Of a stretch of DNA of 64,000 nucleotides, positions 55,142 to 63,883 are shown one piece after another. The position numbers and the translations under genes were made by a program. Each line of letters begins with the position of its first letter. Position 1 is the first letter of the stretch. This DNA comes from Methanocella_A sp963792125 (lineage in GTDB: Archaea > Halobacteriota > Methanocellia > Methanocellales > Methanocellaceae), in NCBI GenBank assembly GCA_963792125.1, contig CAWBVA010000012.1, positions 961,092 to 1,025,091 of the forward strand, in the 5' to 3' direction. Below the pieces are notes generated by a model that did not search any database, had not been told where the DNA came from, and saw only the letters and a program-made list of their open reading frames with translations.

Positions 55142-55915
55142 TTAACTTATCGCCGCCTGTCGGCCAGGATTTTTTACCGGCTGCGGGCTCTTCACGCCCT
55201 TGACCAGCAGCCACAGGCCGAACGGGATTTCCAGGGCCGCAGCCAGATCAGCAAACGATTCGTAGCCCGGGAGAAGGAACGCCGCGAGGAATCCGGACAG
55301 ATGGCCGAACGCGGCAATGATTAATAAAATGCCCAGTATCCTCGGGAGGAAACCTGACTTGATCACCAGATACCCGAGAGGAACTAACCAGAGGCCGAAT
55401 GAAATCTGGGCTATGTAATATCCATAGTATTGCAGATCAGCGAATAACATCACCATGGCGTTCAGCTGAACCGCCCCGAACGCCGCCAGGTAGCCGGCAT
55501 CGCTCAATAAGATGAGGATCGCAAACTGGTTGAGCAGGTTGAGGCAAAGGATCGCGACACTGGCCGTGGCCAGTAGCACGAACAATAAAGCTATGTTTTT
55601 ATTGACCGGCTTGAGCAGCACGTATAACGCCCAGGCAAACAGCAGAAAGCCCGTCGCCATGAGCAGATCGCTGATGAAGGCGACCCGGAATAACGACCCG
55701 GAAGCCATGATGTTACTGGCCGTTGCCACGCCGTTTCCGGGCACAATAAGACTGCCACGGATCAACTGGGCGGCCATTCCGCACACGATCATTATCAGGT
55801 ACAGGATCCCTGCGACTCTGGCGAGGTTCTTGTTCGGGTTTGAAATGGCATTGAATTCAAAATCCCCTGTTTTTCTTCTTATAAATCCATTAACAGTATC
55901 CGTATCAAAGCTCAT
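55142..55915 (-). CDS. DUF4386 membrane protein C
   Basis: 257 residues, intact. NKNLARVAGILYLIMIVCGM, then helices through ADLQYYGYYIAQISFGLWLV and FLPRILGILLIIAAFGHLSG, the more typical DUF4386 arrangement. First gene of the unit with flavodoxin B and MarR B; operator pair C lies upstream. Confidence 0.85.
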   Translation of the reverse strand: MSFDTDTVNGFIRRKTGDFEFNAISNPNKNLARVAGILYLIMIVCGMAAQLIRGSLIVPGNGVATASNIMASGSLFRVAFISDLLMATGFLLFAWALYVLLKPVNKNIALLFVLLATASVAILCLNLLNQFAILILLSDAGYLAAFGAVQLNAMVMLFADLQYYGYYIAQISFGLWLVPLGYLVIKSGFLPRILGILLIIAAFGHLSGFLAAFLLPGYESFADLAAALEIPFGLWLLVKGVKSPQPVKNPGRQAAIS

Positions 55916-55926
55916 GATATCACCTT

Positions 55927-55990
55927 ATAGTACTACACGTATTGTACGTACAATTATAGTACGTACAATTACCGTAAGTATACGTACTAC
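55927..55990. promoter_or_regulatory. Tandem operator array C, 15-bp spacing
   Basis: TTGTACGTACAA (55942-55953) and TAGTACGTACAA (55957-55968), 15 bp apart, with weaker copies on either side (55928-55939; 55972-55983). The minus-strand TATA box AAGTATAAATAGC lies at 56008-56020. Confidence 0.75.
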
Positions 55991-56045
55991 ATGTAATATA
56001 GCACGAGCTATTTATACTTTACGGATTGAAAATGGATACCTGCCG

Positions 56046-56499
56046 TTAAAGGTACTTCATCAACAGCTTTTTTAACTCATCATTTTCGTCGTGTTCGGGG
56101 AAAAAACGCTCGTCCATCCGTACCATTTCACGGACGGACTTCTCAAGCAGATCGTATCCTTTGTCGGTGAGGCGGATGTACTTCGCACGCAAGTCGCTCT
56201 CGCTTACCGTCCGGGTAATGTAGCCTTTCTTCTCCAATAGACCTCATGACCTCGGAAACCGTGTTTTTATCCCGGTCGAGGAACTCGGCTATGTCTTTCT
56301 GCGTAACGGGGTTTCCCTCCTTCATAAGCTCCACAATACACGACAGAAGCTCTACCTGAGTACAGGTGGTGTCGAAGCCGTCGAGGACATGATCAACTGC
56401 CCGCTCCCATTTTTGTGCCACCATTAACAGGTAGCCTCCGGGACTTTCCTTCAGCTTTTTTAAATCTGAAGACAGGGTATCCCGAACTTTTTCCGCCAT
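56046..56499 (-). CDS. MarR-family regulator C (one frame break)
   Basis: About 151 residues: GNPVTQKDIAEFLDRDKNTV, a frame break near 56237, then EKKGYITRTVSESDLRAKYI, KGYDLLEKSVREMV. Otherwise collinear with MarR A and B, and has the same promoter block at 56497-56541. Follows the DUF6326 gene; its 3' end abuts operator array C. Confidence 0.78.
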
Positions 56500-56636
56500 A
56501 CAAGAATAGAATAACAGGAACTAAATGAAAAACATTTTGTCGTATACCCCTCAGGCGGTAAAAGAGGCTAAGACAATAGTCCGCCGGTACTTTCAGGTCT
56601 CCTCGCGTTCATTTAATACGGCGTATCGCCTGTCGC

Positions 56637-56996
56637 TCAAACCCAGTTCCAGGCGTACCAGACCGTCATTACGTTGAACCCGAGCCCCACGACGTTCAGG
56701 AACTTGTCGTAAGCCGAGGGGTAGGAAGGCAACCCGATGATGTTGAAGCCGAAGAAGAATACGGCCACCGCGATGTTCGCCCAGCGACTCAAGGAATAGT
56801 CCAGGGTCAGGGTCAGGACCGCCATGATGCACGGGATCACCATCAGCATCGAGATGCCCAGCCACATCTTTCCGGTAAACGTCACGCCTGTCTTTTCTGA
56901 CATTTTTTGATAGTCCCCGCTGTAGATGCGGAGCACGTCGCCCAGGAGGTATGATAACATCAGGGCTGCCCATATGGCCGAAAGTATGATCCTCAC
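56637..56996 (-). CDS. DUF6326-like small membrane protein
   Basis: 119 residues, intact, four helices (ILSAIWAALMLSYLLGDVLR, MWLGISMLMVIPCIMAVLTL, AVAVFFFGFNIIGLPS, NVVGLGFNVMTVWYAWNWV). Paralogue of 49246-49675. Lies between flavodoxin C and MarR C in the same orientation. Confidence 0.7.
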   Translation of the reverse strand: MRIILSAIWAALMLSYLLGDVLRIYSGDYQKMSEKTGVTFTGKMWLGISMLMVIPCIMAVLTLTLDYSLSRWANIAVAVFFFGFNIIGLPSYPSAYDKFLNVVGLGFNVMTVWYAWNWV

Positions 56997-57029
56997 GTCT
57001 TCCGTTCTAACATCTCCTCCGCGTAGCTA

Positions 57030-57541
57030 TCAGCCGTTTATCTTCTGCTTCAGGCCCGGGCGAACTCTTCCGCGTGCTTGAGGTCTTCCGCGTTGGGCCT
57101 CCCCTTGTTCATCCCGCCGATGTACTTGAGGAAGCTGTTCGTGTTGTACCCTTTGCAGGCGAACTCGTCGACGATCACGTACCCTTTCGCCTGCAGCTTT
57201 TCCCGAGCGCCGCGTGGTCTTTGGCCACCTTGTCCGCTCACCATGATGGCGCTCGTGGAAAAGATGAACGCCTTCTTGCCGGCGGCCGGGGGCAGCTTGT
57301 CGGCGAAGTCGAGCAGCTCTTTGTAATGCCTTCCGCTGTCTATCCCGGAGCCGAAGCCTATGAAGTCGTAGTCCCCGAGCTCTTCGGGATTCGTGCGCTG
57401 CGGCATTTTTACCTGCGCGCCGAGCACGTTCGCGAAGACGTTCGCGACTTTCTCGGTGTTCATGTGATGATACGAATATACGATCAGGAGCGCTTTTACC
57501 GGCGGCTGATTCGTGAGATTACTGCCTTTCTGTTCCATCAT
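57030..57541 (-). CDS. Flavodoxin-domain protein C (several frame breaks)
   Basis: About 170 residues: LLIVYSYHHMNTEKVANVFA, DYDFIGFGSGIDSGRHYKEL, GKKAFIFSTSAIM; breaks near 57240 and 57205 hide the segment matching flavodoxin B. A further missing base near 57055 hides the LKQK-like end (true stop 57030). It starts 1 nt after the stop of the upstream oxidoreductase, so both are cotranscribed. Confidence 0.75.
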
Positions 57542-57542
57542 T

Positions 57543-58477
57543 TCACCCTTTACTTTCGTCGTGTCCCACAGTAATGACGACGTTACCCTTTTTATGCCCT
57601 TGCTCGACGTAGCGGTGGGCCTCGACGATCTGCTCCAGCGGGTAGCGCCGGTCGATGACCGCTTTCAGCTTCCCCGCCTCGACCAGCTCCTTCAGGAACG
57701 CGAGGTCTCCGGCCAGAAGGCTGCCGGAAGACATGACGGAAATGTAGGATTCCGCCTTTCTTCAGCGAGCCTTTTCCAGCGCGAGCGCGAGGTCTTGCCG
57801 ACGGCGTCGAACACGAGATCGTAGGTCTCGCCGTTTCCGGTAAAGTCCTCTTTCGTGTAATCTATGACCTTATCGGCGCCCAGCGATTTCACCATCTCCA
57901 GGTTCGCCGTGCTGCAGACCCCGGTCACTTCCGCCCCGAAGTGCCGGGCCAGCTGTACCGCGTAAGTGCCCACGCTGCCGGAAGCGCCGTAGACGAGGAC
58001 TTTCTGTCCCGCCCGGACGTTCGCTTTCCGGAGGAAGCTCAACGCCGTAATCCCTCCGGAAGGGACGGCCGCAGCCTCCTCGTAGGTCATGCCGGCCGGC
58101 ATCAGCTCGATCATCCCGTCCATGGGCTTGCCGTTTTCCGGCATGCACTTGTACTCGGCATAAGCCCCGAAGCCGAAGCCGGTCCACGCAAAGACCCGGT
58201 CGCCGGGCTTGAATCGTTTTACGTTTTTACCGATTGCCTCGACTTCCCCGGCGAGATCGAATCCCAGCACGGTGATCCTCTTCGGCCTGAAGAGGCCGTT
58301 GTACAGCCGCGCCATGAACGGCTGCGCCCTGCGCATGCGCCAGTCCCCCGCGGCAACGGTCGTCGCGTGTACTTTTATCAGCACCTCATTGTCTTTGGGG
58401 GCAGGTTTCTCTACCTCTTTGAAATGAAGAACATCCGGTGGTCCATATTTTTCATATACAATCGCTTTCATTTTCAA
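57543..58477 (-). CDS. MDR-family NADPH:quinone oxidoreductase-like (one frame break)
   Basis: About 310 residues, quinone oxidoreductase/zinc-less MDR type: MKAIVYEKYGPPDVLHF, TVAAGDWRMRRAQP, VLVYGASGSVGTYAVQLA (NADP site), GADKVIDYTKEDF. After a break near 57755, LLAGDLAFLKELVEAGKLKA and RYPLEQIVEAHRYVEQGHKK. No catalytic Zn ligand set. Forms a unit with flavodoxin C, DUF6326 and MarR C. Paralogue of 61491-62483. Confidence 0.83.
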
Positions 58478-58509
58478 GGTTAATCACTTTCCAGGTCGTT
58501 AATTTTCTA

Positions 58510-58923
58510 TCAAGAGGCAATCGGAGATCTCAAAATATGCAACGAGGGTTTGGATTCTCTGTAGGTTTTGATGGCGAATATGAGCGTTAGCAGGGAGAAC
58601 AGGTACATCAACAACGCGGCCCACCAATTCGCAAGCGGGTCATGCAAGCCTGCATCTGCTATTTGACTTAAAGTAACGAATGTGAAAACAGACTGCAATA
58701 TGATGAAAATGACATCCAGGCCTATTATGCCGATGAGTCCATATTTTTTGCCTGATATGAACAGGGTTGCGAAAATGCCAATCAAGCCGTATATCAACAG
58801 GACGGTTAACGCGCTTTCGACATCATTATAGTTGTATAGATCCATCCCTATCAGATACCCTCCAAAAAGTAAACGAAAGAGCAACGTCACGACTAAAGCC
58901 TTACCGCTCCAGGTGAGTTCCAT
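58510..58923 (-). CDS. Four-helix membrane protein, unknown
   Basis: 137 residues with four hydrophobic helices (ALVVTLLFRLLFGGYLIGMD, LTVLLIYGLIGIFATLFISG, LIGIIGLDVIFIILQSVFTF, AALLMYLFSLLTLIFAIKTY). No family recognised; it resembles small inner-membrane proteins near DUF4386 genes. Intact. Confidence 0.6.
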   Translation of the reverse strand: MELTWSGKALVVTLLFRLLFGGYLIGMDLYNYNDVESALTVLLIYGLIGIFATLFISGKKYGLIGIIGLDVIFIILQSVFTFVTLSQIADAGLHDPLANWWAALLMYLFSLLTLIFAIKTYRESKPSLHILRSPIAS

Positions 58924-59032
58924 AAGATACCTCCTTCTCTGTTTTGAATGTGCTCATATTATCATGGTTATTCACGCTAACCTTTTCAAAAAGTCAGGAG
59001 CATTTGATATGTGTCCATATCTTGCCCCTCTG

Positions 59033-59802
59033 TCACGCCCTCTGCTTTATGGTGCTCGCATTCGGGGCGACGACGACCCTGTCGGCCCGGGCCGAAAGGG
59101 CTTCGACGGCGGCCGGGTCGAAGCCTTTGACGATCAGCCAGACCGCCAGGACCATCTCCTGTATCATGATGGGGACGCTCAACAGGAACTGGAGCGGTGA
59201 GTCCGCACCTACGTAGTTGAACATGGCCAGCATGCAAAACGTGAGGCTCAGCGCGATTCCGATGAAGCCCCAGGCCGTCAGCCATAGCGGCACCAGCCTG
59301 GTCCGGAGGAAGATGTAGTAGTAGAGCAGAGCGGCAGTGCACCAGGCAAAAACAAAGCCCACGTTGACCACCCAGTTATATCCCGCGAAGATCGTGGTGC
59401 CCAGGGCCTGGAGATAGGCTGCATCCGCAGGCCCGGCCTTCACGTATCCCTGGCTCACTGCCAGCAGCGAGACGAGGCCGATCACGCTAATGATCATCCC
59501 CACGCCTTCGATGAGCCTGAAGGCGACTGCGCCGAGGGCCAGGCTTTCGCTGTACTTTCGGAGCACCGGGTACATGGCGATGGCTATGCTGGCACAGGCG
59601 AAGCCCATGACCAGCATGAAAAACCCTCCCGCCAGTATCAGTTTATCGTTCGCTGCCATCTGGGTCAGGTAATCGGGGGCCCCCAGGATGTCCGCTAACA
59701 GGCCCGCGCTGATGAAACCCGCTACTGTTCCGATGATAAACAGGATGCCGGCAGCTCTCGCCGACCTCCTGTACGAATCGTTTTTTTCGCTGTCATAGTC
59801 AT
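59033..59802 (-). CDS. DUF4386 membrane protein D (frame break near start)
   Basis: About 255 residues. The reading frame is open from LILAGGFFMLVMGFACASIA to the end, with QEMVLAVWLIVKGFDP. The N-terminal helix (ARAAGILFIIGTVAGFISAG) is in the same frame but has no start codon. ATG 59802 (MTMTAKK) would supply one if one base in the T7 run at 59781-59787 differed. It lacks a MarR/operator neighbour. Closest in sequence to DUF4386-B. Confidence 0.72.
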
Positions 59803-59834
59803 TGTATCACACCTCGTTGATTACTGCATTGTTT

Positions 59835-59909
59835 TCTGTCGAGGTACAGGAACCCCGCCAGCCTGGCGGTGTTCATGAGCGATACCGTTTTGCCATTTTC
59901 CGTTGTCAT
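59835..59909 (-). pseudogene. Orphan N-terminal remnant of a DUF4386 gene
   Basis: Starts ATG 59909 and reads TTENGKTVSLMNTARLAGFL followed by YLDRKQ, the typical first ~25 residues of DUF4386 proteins, then loses homology just before DUF4386-D. Looks like the relic of another copy. Confidence 0.45.
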
Positions 59910-60068
59910 GCTTTCAATCCCTCTCAGTGTATTTTCAATTTAATTTTGCAAATTTTATAGCCAGGGCTATCGGTGTCATTGTCAGGTAATATTGTGGTCG
60001 CCGGATCGGGATGGCCGGCGTACTGCGTCGCTTTCAGAGGAGCGCGGGCCGGTCGGCCAGGCTGCCGC

Positions 60069-60802
60069 TCAGGCTTTCGTGTGCACCACCATGGTGTCCG
60101 CTATCCGGTCGCAGCCCCGCTGCCGCTCCCTGTTGAAGAAGATCAGCATGATGAGGACATCGACGACGATCAGGACGTTGTTGTACTTAGACAGGTTCCG
60201 CAGGATAGCTTCCTTGTACCCGATCTTCGTGCCGTCGGTCTTGAGCACCCGCAGGCCCATGAGGGCTTTTCCCGGGGTCCGGCCGAAGCGTCCTTCGATC
60301 ACGAAGTAGTAGCCGAAGATGACGACCAGGAACGCGGGCAACACGGTGAACACGGTGCCGAGGAACAGTAGCTTCATCACGGGGCTCAACGCATAGAACC
60401 AGGCTTCGTTGGCGGCGTCGTCCGTGGGCATGCCCGTCAGCAGCATGAACGCCAGGAACGGCATCATGAGGCCGAACACCAGCGCACAAAGGATGGCGCT
60501 GTCGATGATGAACGCGGCCAGCCGCGGCCAGAACCCCGCCCGCTTCAGGTGCGCCGCGTACGATTCCATAAAGCTGTCGCCCGTCTCCCGGGGGGAGCTG
60601 ATGCTCGCCTTCGCCGCCTGGGCGTCCGCCAGAGTGACAGTGTCCGAGCCCCGGGCCCGGGCTTCGTCCTCGCAGCCTCGTAGTATGTCGATCGCAGCTC
60701 GTTCATGATTTCCATACGTTCTTTGTCATCCACGCTGATGCGCCTGACGACCTCTCCCAGGTTTTTCTCGATCTCGCGTTTTGCCTCCTCCAAAAAATTC
60801 AT
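60069..60802 (-). CDS. HAAS-RDD fusion membrane protein (one frame break)
   Basis: About 243 residues. N-terminal HAAS-like domain (MNFLEEAKREIEKNLGEVVR, MEIMNELRSTYYEAA), then after a break near 60675 an RDD domain (RAGFWPRLAAFIIDSAILCA, YYFVIEGRFGRTPGKALMGL, NRERQRGCDRIADTMVV). RDD proteins are small membrane proteins with conserved Arg/Asp residues, some being ion transporters. 11 nt downstream of the PadR gene. Confidence 0.7.
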
Positions 60803-60813
60803 GGTGTGCCTCC

Positions 60814-61164
60814 TTATTCGCCGTATTTCCAGATTTTATCCATGGCCTCGTTGTGCTTCAGCCACTCTTTCTTCATGTCCCCTAAAAAGGCTCGTCCCTG
60901 CAGGGTGATGCTATAGTACTTCCGGGGAGGCATGCCCGCCTCCGTCTCCTTCCAGTAGCTCGCGATCAGCCCCTCGGTCTCCATCAGGTGGAGGGCAGGG
61001 TACGCGTTGCTTTCCGTCAGCGCAAAGATGCCATCGGTGATGCGGCTGAGCTCCCTGGTGATCTCGTAGCCGTACATGTCCCGGCGGCCGAGCAGTGAGA
61101 GCAGCGCCATCTTGGTGCTCCCCTTTCTCAGTTCCTTTTGCCACTTTTCAAGGTCCGACTGCAT
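60814..61164 (-). CDS. PadR-family transcriptional regulator (second)
   Basis: 116 residues, intact. STKMALLSLLGRRDMYGYEI, LTESNAYPALHLMETEGLIA, PPRKYYSITLQGRAFL. PadR type, followed by the HAAS-RDD gene, repeating the PadR + HAAS arrangement at 49.8-51.1 kb. A perfect palindrome ATACAATTGTAT lies at 61190-61201. Confidence 0.9.
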   Translation of the reverse strand: MQSDLEKWQKELRKGSTKMALLSLLGRRDMYGYEITRELSRITDGIFALTESNAYPALHLMETEGLIASYWKETEAGMPPRKYYSITLQGRAFLGDMKKEWLKHNEAMDKIWKYGE

Positions 61165-61189
61165 ATTACCACATGCTATTCCTTACATA

Positions 61190-61201
61190 ATACAATTGTA
61201 T
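61190..61201. promoter_or_regulatory. Perfect 12-bp palindrome, candidate PadR operator
   Basis: ATACAATTGTAT, 26 bp upstream of the PadR start, in an AT-rich promoter with TATATATAG-like sequence near 61235. Confidence 0.6.
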
Positions 61202-61490
61202 ACCTATTGCTAATATGTACATAAAACTATTATATATAGATTTCCAGCGATCGATCTACAGAAAATTGTTAGCCTGTAAAAATTAGCTGGTGATCAGTCG
61301 GTGGCTTACGGCAGTATATTTCCTGCCGTTACGTCAGGTACCACGAGCGCCATGGCCGGATCCCTCAACGAAACGCCCGGCGCGTCGCTGAATATGCCCC
61401 GGTTTTTACTGGGGAAGGGGCGGGGCCGGAAGCAAATGCAAGGGGTTTCATCAGTGCGGCACCGCCGTCATCTTCAACGCTTGCCAGGTT
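61202..61490. other. Intergenic region, no gene seen
   Basis: AT-rich up to about 61290 (promoter of the PadR gene), then GC-rich without a convincing coding frame. A 70-codon plus-strand frame at 61301 has no RBS and poor coding character. Confidence 0.4.
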
Positions 61491-62483
61491 TTATCCCAAT
61501 TGGTGAACCGTAATTACGACGCTTCCCTTTTTCTGTCCCGATTCGACATACCGGTGAGCTTCGGCCACCTGCTCCAGCGGATAGCGCCGATCGACGACGG
61601 CCCTGATATTTCCCGCCTCGATGAGCTCCCGGAGGAAAATCAGGTCATCGTTCCGGTAGCTCGATCCCCCGATAACGACTTTCCTGCCGCCGCTGATAGA
61701 AGTCCACAGCCACAGGGCAATATGAGACAGCCGGGGGTTGGCCTGGAGATAGCGCCCGTTTTTCGTCAGCGATCGGATACTGCGGAATAACGGGCTCTTG
61801 CCGGCCACGTCGAAGATGACGTCGTAAGCCTCGCCGTTTCGGGTGAAATCCTCCCGGGCGTAGTCGATCACGTGATCTGCCCCGATAGAGCGCAGCATGT
61901 CCAGCTTCCCGGCACTGTCCACCCCGGTCACTTCGGCACCGTAGTACCTGGCAAGCTGTACTGCAAAAGTGCCTATGCTTCCGCCCGCGCCGTTGATCAG
62001 GACCTTTTGCCCGCTGCCGATGCCGCCCTTCCGGAGAAAGTGCAGCGCTTCCAGTCCACCGACAGGGGCTGCCGCAGCCTCATCGCAGGTCATACCGGCG
62101 GTAATGATCGCCAGCACCCCGTCGTCCGGCTTTTCCGGCAGGCATACGTACTCGGCATATGCGCCAAAACGGGTACCGGTAGTGCCGAAAACTCGGTCGC
62201 CTTTCTTGAACCCTCGGACGCCTTTACCGGCCTCCTCCACTTCTCCGGCCAGCTCCTGCCCCAGTATCCTGATCCTTTTCGGCTTCAGGAAACCCGCGTA
62301 CAGCCGCATGGGGAGCCGGAACAGGAACGGGATCTTCAGCTGTCGGATCTCGCAGTCCCCTGCCGTAACCGTGGTCGCACATACCCTGATTAGCACTTCG
62401 CCATCCTTCGGGGCGGGCTTCTCCACCTCCGCCAGCCGCAGAACGTCCGGGGGCCCGTAATCCGTCCAGACAATCGCTCTCAA
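61491..62483 (-). CDS. MDR-family NAD(P)-dependent oxidoreductase
   Basis: 330 residues, intact. MRAIVWTDYGPPDVLRLAEV, TVTAGDCEIRQLKIP, VLINGAGGSIGTFAVQLARY, GADHVIDYAREDFTRNG, RYPLEQVAEAHRYVESGQKK. Quinone oxidoreductase-like, NADP-binding. Paralogue of 57543-58477. Substrate unknown; could reduce enones or quinones. Confidence 0.88.
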   Translation of the reverse strand: MRAIVWTDYGPPDVLRLAEVEKPAPKDGEVLIRVCATTVTAGDCEIRQLKIPFLFRLPMRLYAGFLKPKRIRILGQELAGEVEEAGKGVRGFKKGDRVFGTTGTRFGAYAEYVCLPEKPDDGVLAIITAGMTCDEAAAAPVGGLEALHFLRKGGIGSGQKVLINGAGGSIGTFAVQLARYYGAEVTGVDSAGKLDMLRSIGADHVIDYAREDFTRNGEAYDVIFDVAGKSPLFRSIRSLTKNGRYLQANPRLSHIALWLWTSISGGRKVVIGGSSYRNDDLIFLRELIEAGNIRAVVDRRYPLEQVAEAHRYVESGQKKGSVVITVHQLG

Positions 62484-62514
62484 TCTCGCACCCGTTTGAA
62501 TATAGCCGGCGCGA

Positions 62515-63141
62515 TTATAAAATAGTTCTTTTCACCGCGCAGTTTGCACAACCCTTCCTATTGCAGTACTTTTTACCGTGCTCGACGAGCAGCGCGTGGA
62601 AGTGCCGGTACAGGCCGGCGTCGGCAGGCAGGCTCTCGTGAAATAAGCTCTGCAGGTGCCGGTAATTTTCCTCGATGCCCAGGCACTTCAGCGCCCTCCG
62701 CGCATAGGCGTCCACGACGAACGACGGCCGCCCCGCCACGTATAGCACCAAAACGTCGGCGGTTTCGTCCCCGATGCCCCGCAGCCCGAGCAGCTCTTCG
62801 CGGAGGCGTCCGGCCGGCTGCGCGAAGGCGTCCGGGTTCGCGGCCATGTATCGGGCAACGCCCTGCAGGCTCCGGGCCTTATTCCGGTAGAACCCGGCCG
62901 GCCTGACGACCTGCTCCAGTTCGCACAACGGCAGCACCGCGACTGCCTCCGGGCTCGTCAGGCCGAGGCGCCTCATCTCACAAAGTACCCGGTCCACGTT
63001 CTCCCACCGCGTCTGCTGGACGAGGATGGCCCCGGCGACGCGCTCGAAGGGCGTATCTGCCGGCCACCAGGCCTCGAGAGGGCCGAACTCGGCGGCCAGC
63101 TCGTTGTACAGCGTTTTTACATTACATCTTCCGGCCCTCTG
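62515..63141 (-). CDS. Endonuclease III-like HhH-GPD DNA glycosylase
   Basis: The domain begins at LYNELAAEFGPLEAWWPADT with the family signature FERVAGAILVQQTRW, the HhH hairpin LLGLRGIGDETADVLVLYV and VVDAYARRAL (catalytic Asp). The lysine of bifunctional EndoIII is replaced (GIGDETAD), as in MagIII-like monofunctional 3-methyladenine glycosylases. C-terminal Cys x4 Cys x2 Cys (YCNRKGCANC), probably an incomplete Fe-S site. The N-terminal start is unclear because the frame runs into the poly(T) on this strand; the domain proper starts at about 63120. Confidence 0.75.
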   Translation of the reverse strand, partial: QRAGRCNVKTLYNELAAEFGPLEAWWPADTPFERVAGAILVQQTRWENVDRVLCEMRRLGLTSPEAVAVLPLCELEQVVRPAGFYRNKARSLQGVARYMAANPDAFAQPAGRLREELLGLRGIGDETADVLVLYVAGRPSFVVDAYARRALKCLGIEENYRHLQSLFHESLPADAGLYRHFHALLVEHGKKYCNRKGCANCAVKRTIL

Positions 63142-63142
63142 G

Positions 63143-63201
<59 letters not shown>

Positions 63202-63223
63202 CGTGCCTTGTATGGCATCAGAG

Positions 63224-63883
63224 CTATACAAATTTGATGGATAACGGCTTCGTCTTGTTCTTTATGGCGAGGTTGATCAGCAGCGGCGTGAGGCTCTCGA
63301 TCAGGCTCGCCTCCTCGAGGCTCCCGCCGTCCAGCGCACGGATGTCGCCGAGCTGCTCTGCGAGGCCCATGACCGTCTTCTTGGCCGCCTCGTCATCCGC
63401 GCAGACGATCACGTCGAAGCCCAGCTTATCGTCGAGGTTAGCCAGCCGGGGCGCCGGCAGCGTCTGGAAGGCAGAGACCATCTTCATGCCCGGTGTCAGC
63501 ACGGCACAACATTCCTTCGTGGCGCTGCCGCAGGGCGGCGGCGTGAACGCGCAGAGCTTCGGCTTCGTCATGGGCACGACCGGTGTGATCACAATCTGGT
63601 CCTTAAGCGCACCGGCGTTGTTCAGGGCCTGAATCGTGGGGACGGCGACCTGGTATTTCACGGCGAGGATGACCGCTTCGGCATTTTTCGCCGCATCCTC
63701 GTTGGACATGCCCCTGATGTCATCCTTCATTCCCCGGTCCTTGAGCACTTTGTTGTAGTTGTTCGCGGCTTCCTGTGCCTTGGCCGCGTCCCGCGAGCCA
63801 ATGATGACATCGTTCTGCTTTGCCAGCCGCAGCGCAAGGCCCTCGCCGATGTCGCCGGTCCCTCCGATAATTGCGATCTTCAT
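63224..63883 (-). CDS. npdG: F420-dependent NADP oxidoreductase
   Basis: 219 residues, intact. Rossmann N-terminus IAIIGGTGDIGEGLALRLA with the SR signature for NADP (GSRDAAKAQEAAN), AVILAVKYQVAVPTIQAL, and the conserved VVPMTKPKLCAFTPPPCGSA, SAFQTLPAPRL. It transfers hydride between reduced F420 and NADP, supplying NADPH in methanogens. AT-rich promoter follows upstream (63890-64000). Confidence 0.93.
   Translation of the reverse strand: MKIAIIGGTGDIGEGLALRLAKQNDVIIGSRDAAKAQEAANNYNKVLKDRGMKDDIRGMSNEDAAKNAEAVILAVKYQVAVPTIQALNNAGALKDQIVITPVVPMTKPKLCAFTPPPCGSATKECCAVLTPGMKMVSAFQTLPAPRLANLDDKLGFDVIVCADDEAAKKTVMGLAEQLGDIRALDGGSLEEASLIESLTPLLINLAIKNKTKPLSIKFV

Noticed and set aside
61301..61513. 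70-codon plus-strand frame
   Set aside because: No RBS, overlaps the end of the MDR oxidoreductase on the other strand and has no coding character.
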